A stretch of 64,000 nucleotides of DNA from Rossellomorea sp. AcN35-11 (GTDB lineage: Bacteria; Bacillota; Bacilli; Bacillales; Bacillaceae_B): NCBI GenBank assembly GCA_030388825.1, contig CP128836.1, forward strand, positions 558,001-622,000, in the 5' to 3' direction. Positions within the stretch are counted from its first letter, which is position 1. Every line of letters begins with the position of its first letter. Shown here in pieces: positions 33,831 to 42,497 of this stretch. The position numbers were made by a program, and so were the translations under genes. Below the pieces are notes generated by a model. That model saw only the letters and a program-made list of their open reading frames with translations, did no database searches and was not told the DNA's origin.

Positions 33831-34154
33831 TTATTCTTTCACTTTCACATACTCCATCTCGGTGGGATCCCATGAGAATTTTCCTTCTTTTAATATCAAC
33901 GTTCTCCCGCTCTGAATATTATAATTTCCATCTGGACGCAAACCATATTCCATCAATCTTTTTTGCATTTTTATATCGATATCAAGATCTACAATACTAG
34001 CTAAAGGATTCGTTTCATCCCTAAAAACAGTTCCATATAAGATAAGTGTATTAGCTTCAAGACCCTCTTCTATATTTACTTGCACATATATATTTTGACC
34101 ATCAAAACCGCTTTCATCATCCCCTAAGTTCTTACCCAATAACTCTTCAGTCAA
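33831..34154 (-). pseudogene. 5'-truncated gene interrupted by the IS element
   Basis: 107 codons (TEELLGKNLGDDESGFDGQ, NIYVQVNIEEG, then a beta-rich end). The only start is a TTG lying in the IS boundary, with no ribosome site at proper distance. If the element is removed from 34151 to 36388, the frame continues upstream through about a dozen more codons (reading DYLYQFLTEELLGKN) overlapping the end of the PAP2 gene. So the gene was probably cut by the insertion. Function unknown. Confidence 0.5.
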
Positions 34155-34600
34155 CTACCCCCACTGAGATATAACTTTTCAGTGGGGGCTTGAGTTTGAA
34201 CCGTAGGTCTTTTCGTCTGTTGAAAGACATTTGACGCTCTACAATTCATGCCACCTTGCGGTGACACCCCAAGAATGTTTTAGGTCGGTACTAATGACGA
34301 ACGATCGTTTTCCCACTTGCACCCTCCCTACGAGAGTTAAGGTCCGCCGCATGAATGCAGCGAAGTCATAGCCTTGCGAACTACGTACTACAAGCCCCGA
34401 CACAACGTGTCGAATACACTTGGATGGTTGACGCACCCGATATATGCTATGCGCTAAGCAACAGCTTTACGTTTTAGAACTTCTATTCTTTTCGGTTCTT
34501 TTACTTTTAATGGATTCGGTAGTTTTGTCACATTAGACTTAATTAAAATATTCAGAGCTCCATTTAGATCAGCATGTAGGCAAGCCCCTTTCTTGCTAAG
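34155..34600 (-). ncRNA. Predicted omega/reRNA region of the TnpB system
   Basis: In this family the guide RNA scaffold comes from the 3' end of tnpB and the right end of the element, with the guide taken from flanking DNA. Here about 300 bp with no coding function follow the tnpB stop and finish at the right-end hairpin. A 65-codon frame within it is judged a shadow. The 5' end of the RNA is not defined. Confidence 0.55.
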
Positions 34601-35797
34601 ATACAGACCTCGAGTAATACGTCTTCCGCTGAACACGTAAGTCTTTTTCTCGTCTTTGGACCATACAGGAATCTCGTCTCTGTCTAGGAAACTAGCTTTT
34701 GAAGTGTAACTTTCCTCTTGTTTAACAAAACGAATACCTTCTTTTAAACATTTGTTTTCAATGGCCGAAATGAGTTTATTAAACGGAATCTGAACGAATT
34801 GTTGATTATTCTTTTTGCCCATATCAACTTTCTGTTTCCAGCCGGCATTATAACCGACAACGAAGGTGTCGATGTTGAATTCTTTCGCTTTTTTGAAAAG
34901 TAACCCTATGGCTTTTCCGATATATCCGTTTATTTGTCTTTCCCGTTTCATCCAAAGCTTCGCTTGCTTGTTTGTGACGATCCGTTTAGAAATTCCATTC
35001 TCTAGATTTTTCTTTTGAAGTTTATTTATCTCTTTATTGAAGTAACGATTTAATGATTTTAGAGCTAATCCATCAATTAAAAAAGCATCCCCATTGTTGG
35101 TGGCGCAGCTCGTTAAGTTATCTATACCGAAATCAATACTCAAAGCGTTTTTAGTTGTCGTAGGTTGCTTTTTCATTTGGGAAACTTGCACTTCATAAGT
35201 GTAGTGTACCTCAAAGAACCGACCTTTGTGCTTTGGCTTAATTTCAATATAGGTAATCTTTTTATGTAGGAGGTTTTTAGGCATACGGATCTTAATAGAG
35301 CCGAATTTATTTCTAAACTGGGTGTTCATCGGAAGAGTCCAATATCCATTTTTATCTACCTTCGGTATTTGGTAGATTTCTATAATGCGTTTCTCTTCTT
35401 TCTTTAGGTATTTTGGAAATTTAGGACGACCGGTAAACTTCTCAGGATTTTCTTTCCATGATTTAATGGATTTAAAAAAACCATTAACTTCTTCCATAAG
35501 AGAACGACGAATAGCCTGGACAGAGTTAGATTGCGCACCCCAATAGTTAACGTCCGCTTTCATCGCATCATCAATTTGTTTGGTAGTGGGCATTTTATTG
35601 TGTTCACGAAACGACTTTTTAATAACGTGCAACCCGACATTGCGAAGTGCCTTTGTACTATGAGTCATAAGCTTTAGTGTTTTAAATTCCTTAGCCGCAA
35701 GGCTATTGCCTCCAAGATTTTGAGTCTGTGTAAAGCGCTGAATATTGTCTGTCTTCTTTTTCTTACGGAGTACCTTAATTGCCTTTTTTCTAGTCAT
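34454..35797 (-). CDS. tnpB: TnpB-type RNA-guided nuclease, atypical active site
   Basis: 447 residues; GAAAGGTGG precedes the ATG. The C-terminal RuvC-like fold shows its first aspartate in SIDFGIDNL (about 225) and the last in ADLNGALNIL (about 412). The usual glutamate of RuvC-II is not at its place (the strand reads TFVVGYNAGWKQ); EESYTSKASF at about 352 offers a glutamate that may substitute. The CxxC zinc ribbon usual between these motifs is missing. A Bacillus subgroup with the VGYN-WKQ phrase has this layout. Frame intact, so it may still be active. Confidence 0.85.
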   Translation of the reverse strand: MTRKKAIKVLRKKKKTDNIQRFTQTQNLGGNSLAAKEFKTLKLMTHSTKALRNVGLHVIKKSFREHNKMPTTKQIDDAMKADVNYWGAQSNSVQAIRRSLMEEVNGFFKSIKSWKENPEKFTGRPKFPKYLKKEEKRIIEIYQIPKVDKNGYWTLPMNTQFRNKFGSIKIRMPKNLLHKKITYIEIKPKHKGRFFEVHYTYEVQVSQMKKQPTTTKNALSIDFGIDNLTSCATNNGDAFLIDGLALKSLNRYFNKEINKLQKKNLENGISKRIVTNKQAKLWMKRERQINGYIGKAIGLLFKKAKEFNIDTFVVGYNAGWKQKVDMGKKNNQQFVQIPFNKLISAIENKCLKEGIRFVKQEESYTSKASFLDRDEIPVWSKDEKKTYVFSGRRITRGLYLSKKGACLHADLNGALNILIKSNVTKLPNPLKVKEPKRIEVLKRKAVA

Positions 35798-35833
35798 GTC
35801 AATTCACCACCTTTCGAATGCATTAACTGCTTT

Positions 35834-36234
35834 TTACTTTTCGCCCTGAGATTCAATGTACTTTTTTAAAACTTCAATTGGAGCGCCGCCTGTGGTAAGT
35901 AAACAGTAGCTGCGAGACCAAAACATATCTTTCCAAAGTTGTTGTCTTATTTTAGGATAGTCGCGTTTAACGAAGCGAGAACTCACGCTTTTATAAGTGT
36001 TTAACACTTTGGACAAATCAATATTTGGTACTGAACGAAATAAAATATGGATATGGTCGTCATCATGGTTCCACTCTTCAACCGTGACTCCCTGGGTTCT
36101 AACAACCGCACGAATTGCTCTTTTAAATATTCAGAAATAGAATCGTCTATTACTTTTCTGCGATATTTCACTACAAGAACAAGATGGTGGAGTAAGAACA
36201 CTGAATGATTATTATTGTCTAGTTTCACCGTCAT
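35834..36234 (-). pseudogene. tnpA: IS200-type TnpA transposase, frameshifted
   Basis: The N-terminal part (LDNNNHSVFLLHHLVLVVKYR) and the C-terminal part (YKSVSSRFVKRDYPKIRQQ, then CLLTTGGAPIEVLKKY) lie in different frames. The missing middle, including the HUH metal site (DHIHILF), is readable in another frame around 36040-36090, so at least one shift has broken it. The Y1 enzyme that moves the element is therefore not made here. Confidence 0.85.
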
Positions 36235-36423
36235 AGTAGTATCTCTCCTTATTAATACTGATTATACCAAAAGAGCAGGTAGAGAACGAATATTCGTGTT
36301 TTAGGGATTTTTGACCTCGGTTTAGAGTTGAAAAAAGCGATTCATCTCCCACTGATACACTAACGTGAATCAGAAGGAGTCTTCTCGCTTAAAAACTGAT
36401 AAAGATAATCCTTGCTAATAAAA

Positions 36424-37086
36424 CTAACCCCTTCTAACAGGTTGTAGTTTTAGAGAATATTTCATTAATTTTTGTTCAAATAACTTTCTACTGAGGACCA
36501 GCAAAGAGATACCAATTAGAAACCCTCCGATAACGTCAGAGAGATAATGTCTGGTAAGTAGAACTTGACCGATCCCAATAAGAATAGGACAAGTTATTAA
36601 GTAAATGGATGTAATGCGATTAAAAAGATTCTCTGATTGTTTTCGATTTAAATAAAAAAACCAAAAACCAAAAAGCAATAACGACTTAACAGCATGGCCA
36701 CTCGGATAACTGTAGGAGATTAACTCTCCTCCAATCCCCCAGAACTCAACATAATCCACTTCCCCACCAGGACGATCACGCTGAATCGTTAACTTCAGAA
36801 GTAATGTCAGAAAAACCCCACTACTCATCATAAAAATATAAAAGATTATCCATTTGTAGTTTTTCCGCATCCATAGTGCAATAACTGTCACAACCGAGAA
36901 TACCGCCAGCATTTTAGTATCAGCTAAAAATGTAATAGCTATAAAAACCTTCTCAAATAAGGGATGCATTTGTCCAACGACAGACTCATATACCCATTGA
37001 TCGATCTTATCCATCCCACCCTTTATGACTAACAGAGAATAGAACATAACCACCAAAACGTAACCAACCATACTCACATCACTCAT
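36424..37086 (-). CDS. PAP2-family membrane phosphatase
   Basis: 220 residues, six hydrophobic helices. The three PAP2 phosphatase motifs are complete: KLTIQRDRP, SYPSGHAVKS and TRHYLSDVIGG. Enzymes of this group dephosphorylate lipid carriers such as undecaprenyl pyrophosphate or phosphatidylglycerophosphate at the outer membrane face; which substrate is used cannot be told. GGGAAATGAGTG lies before the ATG. Driven by a near-perfect shared-class promoter, followed by the IS insertion 35 bp beyond its stop. Confidence 0.85.
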   Translation of the reverse strand: MSDVSMVGYVLVVMFYSLLVIKGGMDKIDQWVYESVVGQMHPLFEKVFIAITFLADTKMLAVFSVVTVIALWMRKNYKWIIFYIFMMSSGVFLTLLLKLTIQRDRPGGEVDYVEFWGIGGELISYSYPSGHAVKSLLLFGFWFFYLNRKQSENLFNRITSIYLITCPILIGIGQVLLTRHYLSDVIGGFLIGISLLVLSRKLFEQKLMKYSLKLQPVRRG

Positions 37087-37110
37087 TTCCCAATATATTC
37101 TATATATATT

Positions 37111-37149
37111 ATTTTATCTTGTGTCGTATTAGTAGGCGATTACAAGCGA
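37111..37149 (-). promoter_or_regulatory. Shared-class promoter of the PAP2 gene
   Basis: Leftward TCGCT-N5-TCGCC-N18-TAAAAT, abutting the T-tract of the terminator on its right. Confidence 0.8.
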
Positions 37150-37151
37150 AA

Positions 37152-37185
37152 ATAAAAAGGCCCCGCAATGGGACCTTTTCAAAAA
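37152..37185 (-). terminator. Terminator of the glucosaminidase gene
   Basis: AAAGGTCCC/GGGGCCTTTTT stem-like hairpin with TTTTTATTTT on the minus strand. Confidence 0.7.
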
Positions 37186-38943
37186 TTATTTTGTTTGGTA
37201 CTTGGGAATGTCAAAGTGAAGCGTGTACCGATCAACCAATCCGTACATATTGGAAATGTTCCATGTTTGCTTTGCAGCCCAACCTATGTCTGTAGCATAT
37301 TGGTGTACACCTGGTCTATCTGGATTCCATCTCATTTTATAAAGGGTATCTTGTTGGTAAGTTGCATGATTAATATATTTTTCACCAATGTATTCCGCTC
37401 CCCCAATAATTGCAGCAGCCGGAGTGAACCAACCTTTTTTGTATGCATATTCGGAACCGCAAGTTAAAGCACAACTGTCATAAGCTCCAGTTCCATACAT
37501 ATTATAAGCAATTTTGGGTTCTACCGGTTTCCCATCTACCTCTTGAACAAGTACTCCATTAGCCAGTGTCGATTGTCCGTTACCAGTTTCCAATAATGCG
37601 TGCGAAATGAGGTATAACTCATTCACATCATGCTGGAAGGCAGCCTCCACAAAAGCTTGACCTTCCCCTTGAAGAATCCCTTTATTAGCGAGTATCTTTT
37701 CATTTAAGGCATCGGCGGGAATCTTGGTATTTTCAGAAAGGTTAAGGAATTGAAATTTGTATCTTTCATCTGCATCAAAATTAGAAGGATCTACATAGTA
37801 CGCAACATCTTCAGGCAAGGCATTTCTCCACGTGGTAAAATCGATTTCATACCAATCTCCTTGTTCTCCACGTATCCTCAATACTTCGCCTTCCTTCACT
37901 TTCCCTACTTTCCAATAATCCGTTGATGGCCCCATACGCACATTTAAGACATACGTGTTCACTGTGCCCCTTGTTGAATCCTTAGGATCTTGATCTACGT
38001 AGTCTTTATGAACATACGCACTTTCATATCGATACTTATCCGTTTGAGCCGGAGTGCTTAAGTTTGTATTCGTTGAGACCATACCACCAACAGATGAAGG
38101 GTACTCCGTATAACTTGTTACAGACTTTAAATACCCATCAGAAAAGAATGAATATTCCTTTCCTCCTAGAGTAATATCCTTTGTTACAACAACACCATTA
38201 TTGTTTAGATAATACGTTCTATCACCAGGAAGGTTTAACCAACCTTCTGCCAAACCACCAGTACTGTAGAAATAATATTTTTGGTTATTAATTGTTTTAA
38301 AGCCAGTCACCATTGTTCCGTCACTATTAAAATAGAACGTTCGGTCACCCGGGAGTTTTAACCACCCCGTTGCCATACCTCCCGTACTGTAGAAATAGTA
38401 CCTTTTCCCACTAATTTTTTGCCAACCAGTTGCCAATGTTCCGTCAGCCTTATAGTAATAAGTCGTGGAACCATCTCTTACCCATCCAGTCGTGATATCA
38501 GATGAAACCAACTCACCTGTTGGCGAGAAAAAATACGTCTTCCCTTCTATAACTACCTGACCTGTTTGAACAACACCATTACCGTTTAGGTAATACGTTC
38601 GGTCACCCGGGAGCTTTAACCAACCTTTCGCCAAACCACCCGAACTATAAAAATAATATTTTTGGTTATTAATAGATTGGAAACCCTTTTGCATAGACCC
38701 ATCACTAGCTAAATAGTATGTTCTATCACCAGGAAGTTCTAGCCAACCCGTAGCCATGCCACCAGTACTGTAAAAATAATAGCGATCCCCCTCAATATCA
38801 TGCCAACCCTTAGCCTTGTTTCCGTCCGGTAGGTAGTAATAGGTGATCGGACCATCTTTTACCCAACCAGTAGCAGCGTAGGCAGAGTTAACAGAAAGCA
38901 TTGCGAAGAAAGCAACAAACAGAATAACTGAAATTCTTTTCAA
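37186..38943 (-). CDS. Secreted glucosaminidase with choline-binding-type repeats and SH3b domain
   Basis: 585 residues from a TTG preceded by AAAGGAGGGGG. Signal peptide (MKRISVILFVAFFAML, cut after AYA). About residues 25-280 hold a dozen 20-residue aromatic/Gly repeats (GWLKLPGDRTYYLNGNG type) that bind the envelope. An SH3b domain (VLNVRMGPSTDYWKVG) follows near 335, then a glucosaminidase domain with the catalytic glutamate in LISHALLETGNG and the SEYAYKKGWFTPAAAI and YIGEKYIN blocks. It should cut the glycan backbone of peptidoglycan. Confidence 0.85.
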   Translation of the reverse strand: MKRISVILFVAFFAMLSVNSAYAATGWVKDGPITYYYLPDGNKAKGWHDIEGDRYYFYSTGGMATGWLELPGDRTYYLASDGSMQKGFQSINNQKYYFYSSGGLAKGWLKLPGDRTYYLNGNGVVQTGQVVIEGKTYFFSPTGELVSSDITTGWVRDGSTTYYYKADGTLATGWQKISGKRYYFYSTGGMATGWLKLPGDRTFYFNSDGTMVTGFKTINNQKYYFYSTGGLAEGWLNLPGDRTYYLNNNGVVVTKDITLGGKEYSFFSDGYLKSVTSYTEYPSSVGGMVSTNTNLSTPAQTDKYRYESAYVHKDYVDQDPKDSTRGTVNTYVLNVRMGPSTDYWKVGKVKEGEVLRIRGEQGDWYEIDFTTWRNALPEDVAYYVDPSNFDADERYKFQFLNLSENTKIPADALNEKILANKGILQGEGQAFVEAAFQHDVNELYLISHALLETGNGQSTLANGVLVQEVDGKPVEPKIAYNMYGTGAYDSCALTCGSEYAYKKGWFTPAAAIIGGAEYIGEKYINHATYQQDTLYKMRWNPDRPGVHQYATDIGWAAKQTWNISNMYGLVDRYTLHFDIPKYQTK

Positions 38944-38996
38944 AATTCCCCCTCCTTTATGTATTTTTGGTTCACATGGCATTTTTAAACAACAAA

Positions 38997-39035
38997 AAGG
39001 ACCACAACTTTTTAAAAGTTGCAGTCCTTCTGCTT
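38997..39035 (-). terminator. Intrinsic terminator
   Basis: AGGAC-GCAACTT/AAGTTGTGGTCCT stem with TTTTT on the minus strand. Confidence 0.75.
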
Positions 39036-39043
39036 TTATTTTA

Positions 39044-39082
39044 ATAATACCTACTCAGAACGATAACAGCAAGGAAAGGCGA
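39044..39082 (-). promoter_or_regulatory. Shared-class promoter of the glucosaminidase gene
   Basis: Leftward TCGCC-N5-TTGCT-N18-TATTAT. The -10 box runs into the downstream side of a terminator. Confidence 0.6.
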
Positions 39083-39113
39083 TAAAATTACCCTTAAATC
39101 CAAACATGTAGGA

Positions 39114-39860
39114 TCACCCTGTTTTTCCGAATATCTTTTCCTTCGCCTTGTTCCATGAACCAAAATATTTATTATAACTCACGACTCTAGGTAGATTGTG
39201 CATATCTGCGTACTTTGACCACTCTCTCATGGTATTGAACTGGTCTCGATGCTTTAATGCTATTTTTATCAGCTCTTCCTTATTGTCTTGTTCCTGCTTC
39301 TCTTCGAGCAATTTTGCTTTTGATCTGAACACTCCCCAAGTTTGAAAACCTGCCATATATAGCAGTTGCCCTACAGATGGCAATTCATTTTCATCCGCAT
39401 ATGAAGACCAAGTAGTTTGGCTTTTCATAAATCTGTAATGCTTCTGAATGAATAGATCCACTTCTTCATCAGACCATAAAACCCTCGACTGAATAGCATG
39501 AACTTTATCTTTCGCCTCAATCCACGAGCCAAAAACCTGAATGTATATGTACGATGAAGGTAGGTTCTTTTCCATAGCAAATGTATCCCACATTCTTGTT
39601 TTTAGGAAATATCTTTTATGCCTCTTTGCTATATCTAACAATTCCTCGCTAGAATACCTATTTTCATTCTCACCGGACTTACATTTATACACTTCTTCTT
39701 TCACCTTATCCCACGAACCAAACTCTAACTTGTAATGGCGAGAAAGAGGCAATTTATTTTCTCTTGCACACTTATCCCACATACTTAACGTTGTGAAGAA
39801 CTCTATATTTTCACAAGCAAAATCTATTAAATCTGTTCGGCTATATTTTTTCTTTCTCAC
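39114..39860 (-). CDS. Second homing-endonuclease-associated repeat protein
   Basis: 248 residues from a GTG preceded by ACGGGG (a TTG three codons earlier overlaps the site). Four or five units of the same repeat as the protein at 30 kb (SMWDKCARENKLPLSRHY and FGSWDKVKEEVY; the last is EWSKYADMHNLP and FGSWNKAKEKIFG); the third is degenerate. No nuclease domain. Driven by a shared-class promoter. DNA binding is likely from family knowledge; role unknown. Confidence 0.7.
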   Translation of the reverse strand: MRKKKYSRTDLIDFACENIEFFTTLSMWDKCARENKLPLSRHYKLEFGSWDKVKEEVYKCKSGENENRYSSEELLDIAKRHKRYFLKTRMWDTFAMEKNLPSSYIYIQVFGSWIEAKDKVHAIQSRVLWSDEEVDLFIQKHYRFMKSQTTWSSYADENELPSVGQLLYMAGFQTWGVFRSKAKLLEEKQEQDNKEELIKIALKHRDQFNTMREWSKYADMHNLPRVVSYNKYFGSWNKAKEKIFGKTG

Positions 39861-39897
39861 ATCTATCAACCCCGTTACTACTTTTTTAATTGTATTT

Positions 39898-39936
39898 ATT
39901 GTATGTGGTGTTTTAGAGTATGGCTACTGCGAGCGA
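39898..39936 (-). promoter_or_regulatory. Shared-class promoter
   Basis: Leftward TCGCT-N5-TAGCC-N18-TACAAT. Confidence 0.75.
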
Positions 39937-40143
39937 TAATTTAAAATCAAACGAAAGAAGGACCAGTTTTTCGCATCAAGAAATTGATTTGTTCGTTAAT
40001 TCCATCCTTTCTTACTAAAAACATCATTGACGTACAGTCACCAACGTTAATGCGAATGAACAAAAAATCCCCTTTCCTATCCACCTCGATTCCTTTCCCT
40101 TAAAATAGGCTACTGTACTTTAAGTTTCACCAGGAGGTATTTC

Positions 40144-40359
40144 ATGAAAAGTTCATACAGAGGCTTAATTAAAGAACAATTAGGGGTCACAGAATCCATT
40201 AATCTTATAAAAAACTGTAAAAAATGTTATTATCACGGAAGCTCAACAAAAGTATGTCAAATTCATATGCTCAAAACAAAAATTACTGAGATTTGCCCTA
40301 ACTTTACAAACCAAAGAAGAGCCCAGGTTATTCTAGGGGGAGCCGTATCCCCAAGATAG
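40144..40359 (+). CDS. Small cysteine-rich protein
   Basis: 71 residues; AGGAGGTATTTC precedes the ATG. Cysteines in CKKC and later CQIH and ICPNF suggest a metal- or Fe-S-binding site. Basic, no membrane segment. Plus-strand single gene with a shared terminator. Family not recognised. Confidence 0.65.
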   Translation: MKSSYRGLIKEQLGVTESINLIKNCKKCYYHGSSTKVCQIHMLKTKITEICPNFTNQRRAQVILGGAVSPR

Positions 40360-40361
40360 TC

Positions 40362-40408
40362 AATAAAAATAATCGCATGCTATTTATTAGCTTGCGATTA
40401 TTTTTATG
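40362..40408. terminator. Strong bidirectional terminator
   Basis: 15-bp stem AAAAATAATCGCA/TGCGATTATTTTT between convergent genes, with T-tracts on both strands. Confidence 0.85.
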
Positions 40409-40427
40409 AGGCTTAACTCGGTTAGTA

Positions 40428-41303
40428 TTAATTATGTTTCTCTCTTAAGAAGGTTTCAATTTCATACTCTGACTTCATCTCTTCCATCCATTTACCATAT
40501 TGCTCATTTAGTTTCTGATCCAGAAGATCCTGCTTAATCTTCTCTTTATTATCATCATAATTAGCTTCTGCTGCTGCTTTTTTATCATCAACTTTGATGA
40601 TGTGGTAGCCAAAATCAGTTTTAACCGGTTGACTAATTTCACCAATCTCGATACTGAATGCTACTTCTTCAAATTCAGGCACCATCTGCCCTTTTCCGAA
40701 GTACCCCAAACTTCCATCAATACCGGCTTTTTCATCCGTTGAGTACTCTTTGGCCAATTTTGAAAAATCCGCTCCCTTGTCCAACTTTTCTTTCACTTCT
40801 TTAGCGGTTTCTTCCTCTTCAACTAAGATGTGACTTGCACTCACCTGTTCCGGTGTATGGTAAAGGTTCTTATTTTCTTCAAAGTACCCAACCAATTCTT
40901 CCTCCGTTACCTTAACTTGTTTTAATAGAATCTCTTCAATTGAGAGGTTCAACTCTATATCAGATTTAACGTCCTCTATCGTCATTCCGTTCGACTCAAG
41001 CGTGTTTTTTAGGTTTTCTTCGCCACCATAATACTCAACAGTATGATTATACTCTTCATTTACTTTATCTTCGGACACTTTCACTTTTTCATTCTTTATC
41101 TCGGATTTGATGATTTCCTTCTCAACCATACGCGACAAGACTTGTTCCCCAGATTGATTTATCATTTCATCGTACAATTGATCTTTAGTAATCTCGACTT
41201 CTCCTACTGTTGCCACTAGATTATCATTAGAGCATCCCGCTGCCCCAATTAATACAACTGAAGCCGCTGCCGTTAAGATTGAGTATTTAACACCTTTTTT
41301 CAT
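40428..41303 (-). CDS. prsA: PrsA-like foldase lipoprotein (parvulin PPIase)
   Basis: 291 residues; AAAGGGGCAATGTAAAA precedes the ATG. Lipobox IGAAGC near residue 24, a helical N-terminal chaperone part, and a parvulin domain at about 150-240 (SASHILVEEEETAKEV, EYSTDEKAGIDGSLGYFGKG and FGYHIIKVD). It helps secreted proteins fold outside the membrane. Third gene after cheR-like and mltG-like genes, so it probably serves envelope enzymes of this element. It is one of the host-type genes carried on the replicon. Confidence 0.9.
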   Translation of the reverse strand: MKKGVKYSILTAAASVVLIGAAGCSNDNLVATVGEVEITKDQLYDEMINQSGEQVLSRMVEKEIIKSEIKNEKVKVSEDKVNEEYNHTVEYYGGEENLKNTLESNGMTIEDVKSDIELNLSIEEILLKQVKVTEEELVGYFEENKNLYHTPEQVSASHILVEEEETAKEVKEKLDKGADFSKLAKEYSTDEKAGIDGSLGYFGKGQMVPEFEEVAFSIEIGEISQPVKTDFGYHIIKVDDKKAAAEANYDDNKEKIKQDLLDQKLNEQYGKWMEEMKSEYEIETFLREKHN

Positions 41304-41366
41304 TTTTACATTGCCCCTTTTCTTCTAATATATATTTGCTTTCGAAAGAGCTAACAGTACATTCGA

Positions 41367-42494
41367 TCATTCAGGTTGATTTGTAATATACTTAGCTTTC
41401 TTTCGGTTATGCTCTTTTAATGTTTCAGAGTAATAAACACTCCCGTTAGGAGCTGCTAGGAAGTAATAATAGTGGGTATCTTCCGGAAACAACGCCGCTT
41501 CTATTGATAAAACACCCGCATTGGCGATTGGTCCTGGCGTTAACCCTTTAACCTTATAAGTGTTATATGGAGACTCCACTTCAAGGTCTTTGTACATTGT
41601 TCTTTCTTTATGGGTTCCTAGAGCATAGAGGACAGTTGGATCAGTTTGCAATGGCATACCTGTATCCATTCTATTGTAGAAAACACTAGAAATTTTCTCT
41701 CTGTCAACTTTATCTGTCGCTTCCTCCTCAATCAAAGAAGCTAAAGTGAGTAATTCATGTTGAGACCAACCTTTTTCCGCTCTTTCCATTTCATAAACTT
41801 GGAGTGTTTTATAGGTTTGAGTAATCATTTTTTCTAGAATGTTTTCTATGCTTGGGCCTTCCTCGTAGAAGGAGTAAGTAGCCGGGTATAAGTACCCTTC
41901 AAGTGGCCTCTTAATTTCATCACTAAAAGTTTCATCAGTAATCAGGTCTGGATACTTTCCCCTCAACTTCTTATGCCACTCTTCATCCTGTAACTTCTCT
42001 TCAATTTCTTTAATTTCATAAGGTGTACTTCCTGCAATGATCTCAGCGATTCGATCTAATTGGAGCCCCTCAGGAATGGTTATTTTAAAGGCGACCTCCT
42101 TTATAACCTTCCCTTCCTTCAAGCTATTGACGATCGTATCTAGCGTCATTGCAGGAGTTAGATAGTAAGTCCCCGCTTGGAAACCTGTTTCGTTATTGAA
42201 TTTTACATAGTATTTAAAGACCGTGGCATTTTTAATAATTCTTTCCTCTACCAAAATAGAACCAATGGTTGATACTCCCGAACCAATAGGAATTTCTACT
42301 TTTACTTCATTGTGATTTTCGGGGTCCATGGGTTTCAGCGCAGACGAGATATACAAATATCCACCCACTAAGGTAATTCCCACTAGTAAAGAGACAGTAG
42401 CCACAATCACAAGGACAATTCTCCGAATAATCCTCGCCTCTTGCTGCTTCTCTAAAAGCCTTTCTCTAACAACATCCCAAACTTTCTCTTTCAT
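41367..42494 (-). CDS. mltG: Endolytic murein transglycosylase MltG
   Basis: 375 residues; AAAGGAGGATAATAA precedes the ATG. One membrane helix (residues 25-45), a LysM-like segment (IPEGLQLDRIAEIIA), and the YceG/MltG core with the catalytic glutamate in LASLIEEEATD and the LQTDPTVLYALG block. It cuts new glycan strands at the membrane. Middle gene of the three-gene unit, 3 bp after cheR. Confidence 0.9.
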   Translation of the reverse strand: MKEKVWDVVRERLLEKQQEARIIRRIVLVIVATVSLLVGITLVGGYLYISSALKPMDPENHNEVKVEIPIGSGVSTIGSILVEERIIKNATVFKYYVKFNNETGFQAGTYYLTPAMTLDTIVNSLKEGKVIKEVAFKITIPEGLQLDRIAEIIAGSTPYEIKEIEEKLQDEEWHKKLRGKYPDLITDETFSDEIKRPLEGYLYPATYSFYEEGPSIENILEKMITQTYKTLQVYEMERAEKGWSQHELLTLASLIEEEATDKVDREKISSVFYNRMDTGMPLQTDPTVLYALGTHKERTMYKDLEVESPYNTYKVKGLTPGPIANAGVLSIEAALFPEDTHYYYFLAAPNGSVYYSETLKEHNRKKAKYITNQPE

Positions 42495-42497
42495 TTA

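Larger units (their letters stand above)
34151..36388 (-). mobile_element. IS200/IS605-family element (tnpA broken, tnpB present)
   Basis: Left end at the right side (about 36388), with a TTTAA word just outside it and an internal imperfect hairpin TGATTCAC-GTTA-GTGTATCA. Right end at about 34151 with the hairpin CCCCCACTGA...TCAGTGGGGG (34158-34188). No target duplication or inverted repeats are expected for this family. Exact ends and the TTTAA target are inferred from the hairpins and from restoration of the neighbouring frame. Confidence 0.7.

Noticed and set aside
34239..34436. 65-codon open frame at the right end of the IS element
   Set aside because: It lies in the predicted reRNA scaffold, has no ribosome site and odd composition.
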